Assembly: GCA_938023415.1 (NCBI GenBank)
Contig: CALHEE010000008.1
Coordinates: 1 to 36,990, forward strand
From: Minisyncoccota bacterium
GTDB lineage: Bacteria; Patescibacteriota; Minisyncoccia; Minisyncoccales; GBS-2
Reading direction: 5' to 3'
Length of the DNA stretch: 36,990 bases
Shown: positions 9,748-17,815 of the stretch, one piece after another
Layout: each line of letters opens with the position of its first letter
How positions within the stretch are numbered: the stretch's first letter is position 1
Notes under the pieces: generated by a model
What the model saw: only the letters and a program-made list of their open reading frames with translations
What the model was told of the DNA's origin: nothing
Database searches by the model: none
Made by a program: the position numbers and the translations under genes

Positions 9748-12204
9748 ATGATAAAAAAAATGAATGACTCTACAAGAGAAAAGATTTTGCCCAGAGAAAT
9801 CACTGAGGAAATGAAAGAATCTTACTTAGATTACGCCATGTCAGTAATAGTGGCGCGCGCTTTGCCTGATGTCAGAGATGGGTTAAAACCTGTTCAAAGG
9901 AGAATTTTGTACTCAATGTGGGAAATGGGTTTAACTAGTAATGCAAAATACCGAAAGTCAGCAGCAGTCACCGGCTATTGCATGGGTGCCTTTCATCCTC
10001 ATGGAGATGCTCCTATTTACGAAGCCTTAACGCGGATGGCTCAGGATTTTACTCTTCGTTATCCTTTAGTGGATGGACAGGGAAATTTTGGCAGTATTGA
10101 TGGGGATCCTCCAGCCAGTCAAAGATATACTGAGTGTCGCCTTTCAAAAATCGGAGAAGAAATGCTTAAGGATATTGAAAAAAACACCGTTGACTTTGTC
10201 GACAATTACGACGGGACAAGAAAAGAACCTCAGGTCTTGCCTTCTCCCTTGCCTCAGCTTTTACTCAATGGTTCACTGGGCATTGCGGTAGGGATGGCTA
10301 CCAACATTCCTCCCCACAATCTTTCTGAGGTTATCGACGCCTTAGTTTATCTTCTCGAACATCCAAAAGCTACCACTGAGGATCTTTTTAAATTCATTAA
10401 GGGCCCAGATTTTCCTACCGGCGGGGAAATTTTCAACCTCAAAGAAATCATCCAGGCTTATTCTCAAGGGAGAGGACCAATTTTAGTAAGAGGAAAAGCA
10501 GAAATTGAAGAAAAAGGGGAAGAAAAATTTCAAATTGTAATCAAAGAAATTCCTTTTCAGGTCCAAAAATCTTCCCTTTTAGAACAATTTGCTAATTTAG
10601 TTCAAGAAAAGAAAATTGAAGGAATTAAAAACATCAGGGATGAATCAGATAAAGAAGGATTGAGAATTGTTATTGAGCTTTCCCGCCAAACCAATCCTCA
10701 AAGAGTTTTAAATCAACTCTACAAGTTTAGTGATTTAGAAAAAGTTTTTCATCTAAATTTATTGGCTTTAGTAGATGGAATCCAGCCTCGGGTCTTAAAT
10801 TTAGTAGAACTGTTGAATGAATTTTTGGCTCACCGAAAAAAGGTTGTTGTTAAAAAAACAGAATATGATCTTCAGCAAGCAAAAGAGAGGGCCCATATTC
10901 TAGAGGGTTTATCAAAGTGTTTGGGAAAAATTAACGAGGTGATAAGAATAATAAAAGCTTCAGCTGACCGGGAAGAGGCAAAGAAAAAATTAATAAAACG
11001 ATTCAGATTGGATGAAATTCAAGCCAATGCCATTTTGGATACGAGGTTGGCTTCTTTAGCTAAATTAGAAAGAGAAAAAATTGAAAAAGAGTTAAAAGAA
11101 TTAAGATTAGAAATCAAAGAATTAACAAGCATTTTAAAAAATCCAGCAAAAATAAAAGAGGTGATGAAAAAAGAGTTTCTCCTTTTAAAAGAGAAATTCG
11201 GTGACGAAAGGAAAACAAAAGTTCACCTCCAAAAAGTAGGTGAAATTTCTGAAGAAGAATTAATTCCCTCAGAAGAGACAATTATCACTCTTACTGCGGG
11301 GGGGTATATTAAAAGAATCAATCCAAGAAATTATCGAATTCAAAGGAGAGGAGGAAAAGGAATGGTGGGAACGAAAACGATTGGGGAAGATGTGGTAGAA
11401 CATTTAATTTCTGCTAATACCCACGATTGGATTTTGTTCTTTACTGATTCTGGAAAGGTGTTTAAAATAAGGGTTTACGAAATTCCTGAAGCTCAAAGAT
11501 TAGCTAAGGGTAAAAGTCTTCATAATTTCTTGGAAATCTCATCCCAAGAAAAAATTTTATCTTTGGTTCCTTTAAGTAAAAAAGAAAAAGCAAAATATTT
11601 AGTGATGGTGACAAAAAATGGTATAATTAAAAAAACCGCCCTCACTGAATTCGAAAATATTCGGCGCTCAGGACTCATCGCTATCTTGTTAAAAAAGGAT
11701 GATTTATTAAGAAAGGTGGCGAAAAGCAGTGGTGAAGATGAAATTTTATTAGTCACGAAAAAAGGCCAGGCAATTAGGTTTAAAGAAAAGGAAATAAGAG
11801 AAATGGGAAGGCAGGCAGTTGGAGTTAGGGGAATAAGGTTGAGAAAGGGTGATGAGGTTGTGGGCATGGAAATTGTGACAAGGGAAAATTTAAAATCTAA
11901 AATTCAAAATTATTTGTTGGTCTTAACGGAAAATGGTTATTGCAAGCAAACTCCTCTGAAAGAATATAGACTGCAAAAAAAAGGAGGATGCGGAATAAAA
12001 ACAGCCAAAATTACAGAAAAAACCGGAAACCTTGTTGCCTCCAAGCTACTTGATAAAGAAGAGGACTTAATTGTCGTTTCTCAAAAAGGACAAATTCTCA
12101 GAACGAAAATTTCTCAGGTCCCAAAGCTTTCAAGGGGAACTCAAGGGGTGAAAATAATGAAACTGCAACCTGGAGATTTAGTCGCTTCTGCGACTTGTTT
12201 TTAA
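9748..12204 (+). CDS. gyrA: DNA gyrase subunit A
   Basis: [29 protein letters not shown] active site, GyrA box QRRGGKG, six-blade CTD. Confidence 0.96.
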   Translation: MIKKMNDSTREKILPREITEEMKESYLDYAMSVIVARALPDVRDGLKPVQRRILYSMWEMGLTSNAKYRKSAAVTGYCMGAFHPHGDAPIYEALTRMAQDFTLRYPLVDGQGNFGSIDGDPPASQRYTECRLSKIGEEMLKDIEKNTVDFVDNYDGTRKEPQVLPSPLPQLLLNGSLGIAVGMATNIPPHNLSEVIDALVYLLEHPKATTEDLFKFIKGPDFPTGGEIFNLKEIIQAYSQGRGPILVRGKAEIEEKGEEKFQIVIKEIPFQVQKSSLLEQFANLVQEKKIEGIKNIRDESDKEGLRIVIELSRQTNPQRVLNQLYKFSDLEKVFHLNLLALVDGIQPRVLNLVELLNEFLAHRKKVVVKKTEYDLQQAKERAHILEGLSKCLGKINEVIRIIKASADREEAKKKLIKRFRLDEIQANAILDTRLASLAKLEREKIEKELKELRLEIKELTSILKNPAKIKEVMKKEFLLLKEKFGDERKTKVHLQKVGEISEEELIPSEETIITLTAGGYIKRINPRNYRIQRRGGKGMVGTKTIGEDVVEHLISANTHDWILFFTDSGKVFKIRVYEIPEAQRLAKGKSLHNFLEISSQEKILSLVPLSKKEKAKYLVMVTKNGIIKKTALTEFENIRRSGLIAILLKKDDLLRKVAKSSGEDEILLVTKKGQAIRFKEKEIREMGRQAVGVRGIRLRKGDEVVGMEIVTRENLKSKIQNYLLVLTENGYCKQTPLKEYRLQKKGGCGIKTAKITEKTGNLVASKLLDKEEDLIVVSQKGQILRTKISQVPKLSRGTQGVKIMKLQPGDLVASATCF

Positions 12205-12212
12205 GTTTTTTT

Positions 12213-12731
12213 ATGGAAGAGTTTCTAAATCCAGAAGAGATTTTAAAAGAATTAAACCTGAAAAAAGAGATGGTGGCAGCTGATTTTGGTTGCGGATCTG
12301 GGGGCTGGACAATTCCCTTAGCAAAAATTCTGGCAAGGGGCAAGGTTTTTGCTATCGATATTTTAGAAGAACCTCTTTCTGCCCTCCGAGGAAAGATGAG
12401 GACTGAGAAAGTTTTTAATATCGATCCTTTAAGAGCTGATGTGGAAAAAGGAACAAGCTTGCTAAGTGAAAGTTGTGATTTAGTTTTAATGACCAATCTT
12501 TTATTTGAGGTAGAAGATATTGAAAAAGTTTTAAAAGAAGGGAAAAGAGTTTTAAAAAAAGGAGGAAAAATTTTAGTTGTTGATTGGGAAAAAGATAATC
12601 CCCTTACCCCTGAAATTGAATTTTGTTCCATTGAAAAAGTAAAAGAAATTGCTCAAAAACTTGATTTAAAAATAGAAAGAGAATTTAAGGCTGGGGCTTA
12701 CCATTGGGGATTAATTTTAGAAAAGTATTGA
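12213..12731 (+). CDS. Class I SAM-dependent methyltransferase
   Basis: ADFGCGSGGWTIPLAKIL motif I; start trimmed to ATG (the ORF track uses an upstream TTG inside gyrA). Confidence 0.85.
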   Translation: MEEFLNPEEILKELNLKKEMVAADFGCGSGGWTIPLAKILARGKVFAIDILEEPLSALRGKMRTEKVFNIDPLRADVEKGTSLLSESCDLVLMTNLLFEVEDIEKVLKEGKRVLKKGGKILVVDWEKDNPLTPEIEFCSIEKVKEIAQKLDLKIEREFKAGAYHWGLILEKY

Positions 12732-12757
12732 CCGATTATTTTTGAGGCTGTTAAAAT
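12728..12757 (+). promoter_or_regulatory. Putative promoter TTGACC-18-TAAAAT, -10 ends 6 nt before ATG of pilin-like gene 1
   Basis: TTGACC 12728-12733, TAAAAT 12752-12757, ATG 12764. Confidence 0.6.
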
Positions 12758-12763
12758 AAAAAA

Positions 12764-13078
12764 ATGAAAATTTTATTCTCAAATCTCTGGGAAATATTTT
12801 TCCCTAAATGCCAGGCGGTGACAGTCACTTTTACCAACCCTTTGGCTACTCAAGACTTTCGAGCTTTCATTGACAATATTCTCAATATCATCTTTACTGT
12901 TGGCCTACCTCTCTCAGTGGTGATGATGCTAATAGGTGGAATTTTAATTGTCTCAGCAGGAGGAGATCAATCGCAAATTGAAAAAGGAAAAAAAATACTT
13001 TTTTACACCCTGGTAGGACTTACCCTTCTCTTTATGGCGCGGGGCCTTGTAGAATTAATGGATTATTTGATAAGATAA
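12764..13078 (+). CDS. VirB2/TrbC-like T4SS pilin family small membrane protein, copy 1
   Basis: Two hydrophobic helices with LIVSAGGDQSQIEKGKKILFYTLVGL between. Confidence 0.75.
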   Translation: MKILFSNLWEIFFPKCQAVTVTFTNPLATQDFRAFIDNILNIIFTVGLPLSVVMMLIGGILIVSAGGDQSQIEKGKKILFYTLVGLTLLFMARGLVELMDYLIR

Positions 13079-13082
13079 TTTA

Positions 13083-13409
13083 ATGAAAAAAAATTATTTA
13101 TTTTTGATCTTTACAAATTTGATTTTTCCTTTTAAAATTTTAGCTGGAGGGGTCCAACTTCAACCACCGATTAGTGCCACTTCTATTCCGGAAGTAATTG
13201 AAAGATTGAGTAATTTTATTTTCACTTTAGCTATTTATTTTCTTCCGGTGGTTGCAGTAAGTGCAGGCATTTTTCTGATCACTGCCGGTGGCAATATTCA
13301 ACAGATTGAAAGAGGAAAAAAATTGATAATATATGGATTGATTGGTTTTGTGATCATTTTGGTCGCCACTGGCTTAATTAGGTTGTTCCGAGAGACCTTT
13401 TTAAGATGA
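13083..13409 (+). CDS. VirB2/TrbC-like T4SS pilin family small membrane protein, copy 2
   Basis: LITAGGNIQQIERGKKLIIYGLIGF; signal-like N-terminus. Confidence 0.75.
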   Translation: MKKNYLFLIFTNLIFPFKILAGGVQLQPPISATSIPEVIERLSNFIFTLAIYFLPVVAVSAGIFLITAGGNIQQIERGKKLIIYGLIGFVIILVATGLIRLFRETFLR

Positions 13410-13429
13410 AAGATAAGTTTTAAGGGCGA

Positions 13430-13466
13430 TTTTAAAAAAGGTCGAAAATTTTAAAAAGGTCGAAAA
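13430..13466 (+). repeat. Two tandem copies of TTTTAAAAA(A)GGTCGAAAA
   Basis: 13430-13448 and 13449-13466, differing by one A. Confidence 0.85.
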
Positions 13467-13486
13467 TTAATTAAATAATTTAATTT

Positions 13487-13843
13487 ATGACAAAAAAGGC
13501 TTTGGCAATTTTCTCCCTGCTTGTTCTCTTTTTTGCCCAGATGGTTTTTGCCCAAGATGAAACATTTCCCTGGGGAGGAGCAAGTCCTCGATTCACTCTT
13601 CCGACCGTGAGATTGGAAGCAACCGTAAAGAGAATCACTGATGTGATTTTCTATTTGCTCGTTTTGATTGCAGTGATCATGGTCATTTGGGGAGGTGTGG
13701 TTTTGGCGACTGCAGGTGGAGATCCAGCAAAGGTAGATTTAGCCAGACATTTGATTATGTACTCTCTCATTGCCATTGCTGTTGGGGCAATTTCTTGGGG
13801 ATTGGTCAATCTCGTCGCCAGTTACATTGCCAGATTAAGTTAA
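13487..13843 (+). CDS. VirB2/TrbC-like T4SS pilin family small membrane protein, copy 3
   Basis: Signal peptide-like start, TLPTVRLEATVKRITDVIFYLLV, LATAGGDPAKVDLARHLIMYSLIAI. Confidence 0.78.
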   Translation: MTKKALAIFSLLVLFFAQMVFAQDETFPWGGASPRFTLPTVRLEATVKRITDVIFYLLVLIAVIMVIWGGVVLATAGGDPAKVDLARHLIMYSLIAIAVGAISWGLVNLVASYIARLS

Positions 13844-13853
13844 TTGAAGAAAA

Positions 13854-13885
13854 AGAGGGGGAGAGAAAATGGTCACTCCCCCTCT
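13854..13885 (+). other. Perfect 10-bp inverted repeat between pilin-like genes 3 and 4
   Basis: AGAGGGGGAG (13854-13863), 12-nt loop, CTCCCCCTCT (13876-13885). Confidence 0.85.
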
Positions 13886-13913
13886 CTCAATTAGCAAGTT
13901 AAAAAAATCTAAA

Positions 13914-14234
13914 ATGAATAAAAGATTTTTTATCTTTTTCTTTTTGATTTTCCCAATTTTTGCCTTTGCCCAAGATCCTCAACTTCTTACTCTTCCGACT
14001 GTCCAAATAGGAGTAATAATGAAACGCTTAGCTGATGTTTTATTTACGATTTTGGTTTTTTTATCAGTGGTCTTTGTAATTGCAGGTGGTATTACTTTTG
14101 TCAGCGCAGGTGGTGATCCTAATAGAGTGGAGACAGCAAAAAGGATGATTATTTATTCTTTAATAGGGATTGCCCTGGGGGCAGTTTCATTTGGCCTTGT
14201 AAATTTGTTTTACAGTTATCTCACGAGGAGATAA
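13914..14234 (+). CDS. VirB2/TrbC-like T4SS pilin family small membrane protein, copy 4
   Basis: MNKRFFIFFFLIFPIFAFAQDPQLLTLPTVQIGVIMKRLADVLF...VSAGGDPNRVETAKRMIIYSLIGI. Confidence 0.78.
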   Translation: MNKRFFIFFFLIFPIFAFAQDPQLLTLPTVQIGVIMKRLADVLFTILVFLSVVFVIAGGITFVSAGGDPNRVETAKRMIIYSLIGIALGAVSFGLVNLFYSYLTRR

Positions 14235-14254
14235 AGAAATTGATGTTTAAATTT

Positions 14255-14821
14255 TTATTCTTGAGGAACAATTTTTCTTTTTTTCTCTCTTAAAAGCTTT
14301 GGCATTTTGATTGTCAAAATTCCCTCTTTAAGAAAGGCCTCAATCCGATTGGGATCAATTTCCACCGGTAATATAATTTGACGAGAAAATCTTCCCCAAT
14401 AACATTCTTTGATAAGATACTCTGCGTTTTCTACTGTTGGGTTTTTTCTTTCCCCTCTAATGGTGAGAATATCTTTTTCAAGCTCAATATCCAAGTCTTC
14501 TGCTTTCACTCCGGCAATCGGAGATTGAAGATATAAATTTTCTTCTGTCTGAAAAACATCAACCACTAGTTGCCCCTCTGGTTCAAGCCAATCTTCTTTT
14601 TTCTCTTCTAAAACCTTTTCTCTTTCTTTCTCTTCTTGTGTCACCTCAGTTTTTTCTTTTACAGAAGGGGTCACCTTTTTTGAAATTTTTTCTTTTTCTC
14701 TTTCGCTTTCTTTTGATTTTTTTGGCCTTTCTCTTTGAACTTTTTCAGGTTCTTTTTGTTCTGGGGTTACCTCTTCAATCCCCATCCCCCGTTTTAATTT
14801 TTCTAAAAATGAACTAGCCAT
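14255..14821 (-). CDS. Hsp20/alpha-crystallin small heat shock protein with charged N-terminal extension
   Basis: QLVVDVFQTEENLYLQSPIAGVKAEDLDIELEKDILTIRGERK...FLKEGILTIKMPK. Confidence 0.9.
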   Translation of the reverse strand: MASSFLEKLKRGMGIEEVTPEQKEPEKVQRERPKKSKESEREKEKISKKVTPSVKEKTEVTQEEKEREKVLEEKKEDWLEPEGQLVVDVFQTEENLYLQSPIAGVKAEDLDIELEKDILTIRGERKNPTVENAEYLIKECYWGRFSRQIILPVEIDPNRIEAFLKEGILTIKMPKLLREKKRKIVPQE

Positions 14822-14829
14822 ATCTTTTT

Positions 14830-15585
14830 TTATTTTACTATCTCACATAGACCTTGCAATTTTTTTAATCTTTTAAAGCCTAAAGAGAGAAAGATGGCAG
14901 ATCCTAGCAAAATGCTCACTATTCCGATTAAATAAAAAGCTAATAATGCTGAAGAAAAAAATGAGATTTCTCCCGCGCTCGTTCCCACTGTCTGACCAAT
15001 TTTAATAATAAAGAAATTAAAAAATCCATGCAAGAGAACGCTCAAGCTTATCCCAGAAAAAAAATGAAAAAGTTCTTTTTTGGGTTGATAGAAGGAATAG
15101 GCCAAAAAGTAACCTAAGATTCCTGAACAAAGAGCATGTAAAAATACTGCTCCCAAAAAGCGGAAAGAGGCGACCAAAACTATTTTTAAAAATTGAAGTT
15201 GGTAAAAAATCAAAAAGAAACTGTTTTCAAAAGCAGCAAAGCCTAAAGCAGCAATGATGCAATATAAAATGACATCTGTGGGTTCGTCCAATTCTGAACT
15301 TTTTAATACCTTATCTTTCACTACTAAATACTTCATCATCTCTTCAGGTAGAGCAATGCAAAAAAGATAATAAAAGAGAGAGCTTAAGGGCAATTTACTC
15401 AAAAGAGAAAATAAACTAGAGGTGCCCAATTCAATGAGAATGGTCGGTAAAGTAGCTAACATTCCCCAAATGAAAATTTTAATCACCATGTAATTTGGCT
15501 CAGGATGAACATCTTTTCTCAAATAAAAAAGTAGCCAGATAATGCTCGGTAAAATGCCAAAAATGAGATAAAGTAAATAAACCAT
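14830..15585 (-). CDS. PrsW-family intramembrane metalloprotease
   Basis: Polytopic; ALPEEMMKYLVV, HALCSGILGYFLAYSFY, LLHGFFNFFI motifs. Confidence 0.88.
   Translation of the reverse strand: MVYLLYLIFGILPSIIWLLFYLRKDVHPEPNYMVIKIFIWGMLATLPTILIELGTSSLFSLLSKLPLSSLFYYLFCIALPEEMMKYLVVKDKVLKSSELDEPTDVILYCIIAALGFAAFENSFFLIFYQLQFLKIVLVASFRFLGAVFLHALCSGILGYFLAYSFYQPKKELFHFFSGISLSVLLHGFFNFFIIKIGQTVGTSAGEISFFSSALLAFYLIGIVSILLGSAIFLSLGFKRLKKLQGLCEIVK
14832..14859 (-). promoter_or_regulatory. Putative hsp20 promoter TTGCAA-16-TAAAAT within the 3' end of prsW
   Basis: TAAAAT at 14832-14837 and TTGCAA at 14854-14859 on minus strand; ATG at 14821. Confidence 0.45.
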
Positions 15586-15587
15586 GT

Positions 15588-17681
15588 TTACTCAGGCCAA
15601 TTTTCTATCATTAAGCTTTTCTTTTTACCAAAGATAGGTAACTGGAGATATATTTGTTCAGTAATAAAAGGTATGAATGGGTGCAACAGTTTTAAAGAAG
15701 TGAGCAAAACATAAATTAAGACCTTTTTGGTTGTTTCTCTAGTGGCATTGTCTTTTAACTGAGATTTTGATTTTTCAATGTAAATGTCGCAAAAATCGTG
15801 CCAAAAAAAATTGTATAAGCTTCGGACAGCTCTTCCAAATTGAAAATCTTCCAGAGATTTGTCAACAAAAAGAATGGTTTTTTTGAGAGCTTTAAGAATA
15901 AGTTTGTCTGCTAAAGTGAGTTTAAAAGCTTTGAGTTTGAATTTTCTTGGAATTTTAAATTTTGAATCTTGGACTTGAGGTAAAACGAATCTACTAGCGT
16001 TCCAAATTTTATTGCAAAATTTTTGCCCCATGACAATATTGTCTTCAACAAACTTAATGTCTTGCCCTCCCATCATCTGCCAAACAATCCCCCACCTCGT
16101 GGCATCAGCACCATATTTTTCAATTAATAAGCTAGGGTCAATCCCTGTGCCCAAAGACTTTGACATTCTTTTTCCCTCTTTAGTTAAAACGGTAGGATGA
16201 ATAAAAACTTTTCTAAAAGGAACTTTTTTCAAAAATTCCATTCCTGAAAAAATCATCCGAGCGACCCATAAATTTATAATTCCACGGTCAGTGCTTAAAA
16301 CATCGGTAGGATAAAATCTTCTTAAATCTTTGCTCTTTTTTGGCCAGCCCAAAGCAGCAAAAGGCCACAAGGCGGAAGAAAACCAGGTATCTAAAACTTC
16401 TTCTCTTCCCCTTAAGGGAATTTTGTGTCCCCACCAAATCTGCCTAGAAATGCACCAGTCTTTCCCTGAACTTAGCCAATCAAAATAAATTTTTTCCCAT
16501 CTTTTAGGAATGAATTTTACCATTCCAGAACTCACTGCCTTTTTGGCCATTTGAGCTAAATCTTTCATCTTCAAAAACCATTGTTCAGAAGGCAAAATTT
16601 CAGTGGAAGTTTGACAGCGATAACATTTAGGAATGGATACTTGATAATCTTCTACTTTCACTAAGAGTCCTAATTTTTCTAAATCTTTCACGATCTTTTC
16701 TCTTGCCTCCCAGACCGTCAATCCTTGATAGTCAGCTGGCACCTGAATCATTTTTCCCTCTTTATCGATCACCTCAATAAGAGGAAGATGATGCTTGAGA
16801 GAAATTTCGTAGTCTCTTAAATCATGAGCAGGGGTAATCTTCAATACTCCGGTTCCAAAATCCGGATCAACCGCCGAATCTTCAATTAAAGGAATTTCCC
16901 TTTCGATTAAGGGTAGAGAAAGAAAAATCTTTTTCTTCACCAACTCTTTGTATCTTTTATCTTTTGGGTTGACCGCCAACGCAGTGTCTCCAAAAATTGT
17001 TTCTGGCCTGGTAGTGGCGACAATCAAAAAAGAATTTTCATTTTTCGCAAATGGATACTTAATGTACCATAATTTACCTTCTTCTTTTTTGTACTCAATT
17101 TCCAAATCAGACAAACTCGTTTGGCATCTTGGACACCAGTTAATCGGCCTTTTTCCTTTGTAAATTAAACCCTTTTTGTAATAGTAAAAAAAGGCCTTTT
17201 TTACCGCTTGAGAATATTCTTTGTCTAAAGTAAACCTCGTTCTTGACCAATCTAAAGAGCAACCTAACTTTTTAAATTGCTCCAAAATAATCTTTCTGCA
17301 CTTTTTTACCCATTGCCAGACTCTCTCAATAAATTTTTCTTTTCCTAAATCAAATCTTGTCAGATTCTCTTTTTTCAATTGTTTTTCCACTACATACTGA
17401 GTAGCAATGCCGGCATGATCGGTCCCTGGTAACCAAAGGGTTTTGAATCCTTTCATTCTTTTCCATCTAATTAAAATATCCTGGCAGGTGGCATTGAGGG
17501 CATGACCAATGTGAAGTTCTCCCGTAACATTGGGTGGAGGAATAACGATCGAATAGGGCCTTTTATGTCTTTTTGGCAAATGATCAGGGTTGAATAATTT
17601 ACTTTTTTCCCAAAATTGGTAAATTTTCTTCTCTACCAGCTTGGGATTGTAAACTTTTTCTAAGACCAGTTTTCTTTTCAT
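15588..17681 (-). CDS. valS: Valyl-tRNA synthetase (shortened)
   Basis: PPPNVTGELHIGHALN, GTDHAGIATQ, DVLDTWFSS-like and KMSKSLGTGIDP motifs; editing domain ATTRPETIFGDTA. Confidence 0.96.
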   Translation of the reverse strand: MKRKLVLEKVYNPKLVEKKIYQFWEKSKLFNPDHLPKRHKRPYSIVIPPPNVTGELHIGHALNATCQDILIRWKRMKGFKTLWLPGTDHAGIATQYVVEKQLKKENLTRFDLGKEKFIERVWQWVKKCRKIILEQFKKLGCSLDWSRTRFTLDKEYSQAVKKAFFYYYKKGLIYKGKRPINWCPRCQTSLSDLEIEYKKEEGKLWYIKYPFAKNENSFLIVATTRPETIFGDTALAVNPKDKRYKELVKKKIFLSLPLIEREIPLIEDSAVDPDFGTGVLKITPAHDLRDYEISLKHHLPLIEVIDKEGKMIQVPADYQGLTVWEAREKIVKDLEKLGLLVKVEDYQVSIPKCYRCQTSTEILPSEQWFLKMKDLAQMAKKAVSSGMVKFIPKRWEKIYFDWLSSGKDWCISRQIWWGHKIPLRGREEVLDTWFSSALWPFAALGWPKKSKDLRRFYPTDVLSTDRGIINLWVARMIFSGMEFLKKVPFRKVFIHPTVLTKEGKRMSKSLGTGIDPSLLIEKYGADATRWGIVWQMMGGQDIKFVEDNIVMGQKFCNKIWNASRFVLPQVQDSKFKIPRKFKLKAFKLTLADKLILKALKKTILFVDKSLEDFQFGRAVRSLYNFFWHDFCDIYIEKSKSQLKDNATRETTKKVLIYVLLTSLKLLHPFIPFITEQIYLQLPIFGKKKSLMIENWPE

Positions 17682-17689
17682 ATATTTTC

Positions 17690-17717
17690 ATTATATCTGA
17701 GGGTTGATTTTTTTCAA
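17690..17717 (-). promoter_or_regulatory. Putative valS promoter TTGAAA-16-TATAAT, -10 ends 8 nt before ATG
   Basis: TATAAT at 17690-17695 on minus strand; ATG at 17681. Confidence 0.6.
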
Positions 17718-17731
17718 ATTTTTCCTAAAAT
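17704..17731 (+). promoter_or_regulatory. Putative promoter TTGATT-16-TAAAAT for tRNA-Glu / GT2 transcript
   Basis: TTGATT 17704-17709, TAAAAT 17726-17731, tRNA starts 17743. Confidence 0.5.
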
Positions 17732-17742
17732 AATATTGATTT

Positions 17743-17814
17743 GCCGCCATCGTCTAACGGTTAGGACATCGGGCTTTCAATCCGAAAATCGGAGTTCAAC
17801 TCTCCGTGGCGGCA
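17743..17814 (+). tRNA. tRNA-Glu (anticodon TTC)
   Basis: Acceptor GCCGCCA/TGGCGGC; anticodon stem-loop TCGGG-CTTTCAA-TCCGA. Confidence 0.94.
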
Positions 17815-17815
17815 C

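Noticed and set aside
13687-13902. 71-aa plus-strand ORF across the end of pilin-like gene 3
   Set aside because: Alternative frame of gene 3 (Cys/Trp/Gly-rich composition); no independent support.
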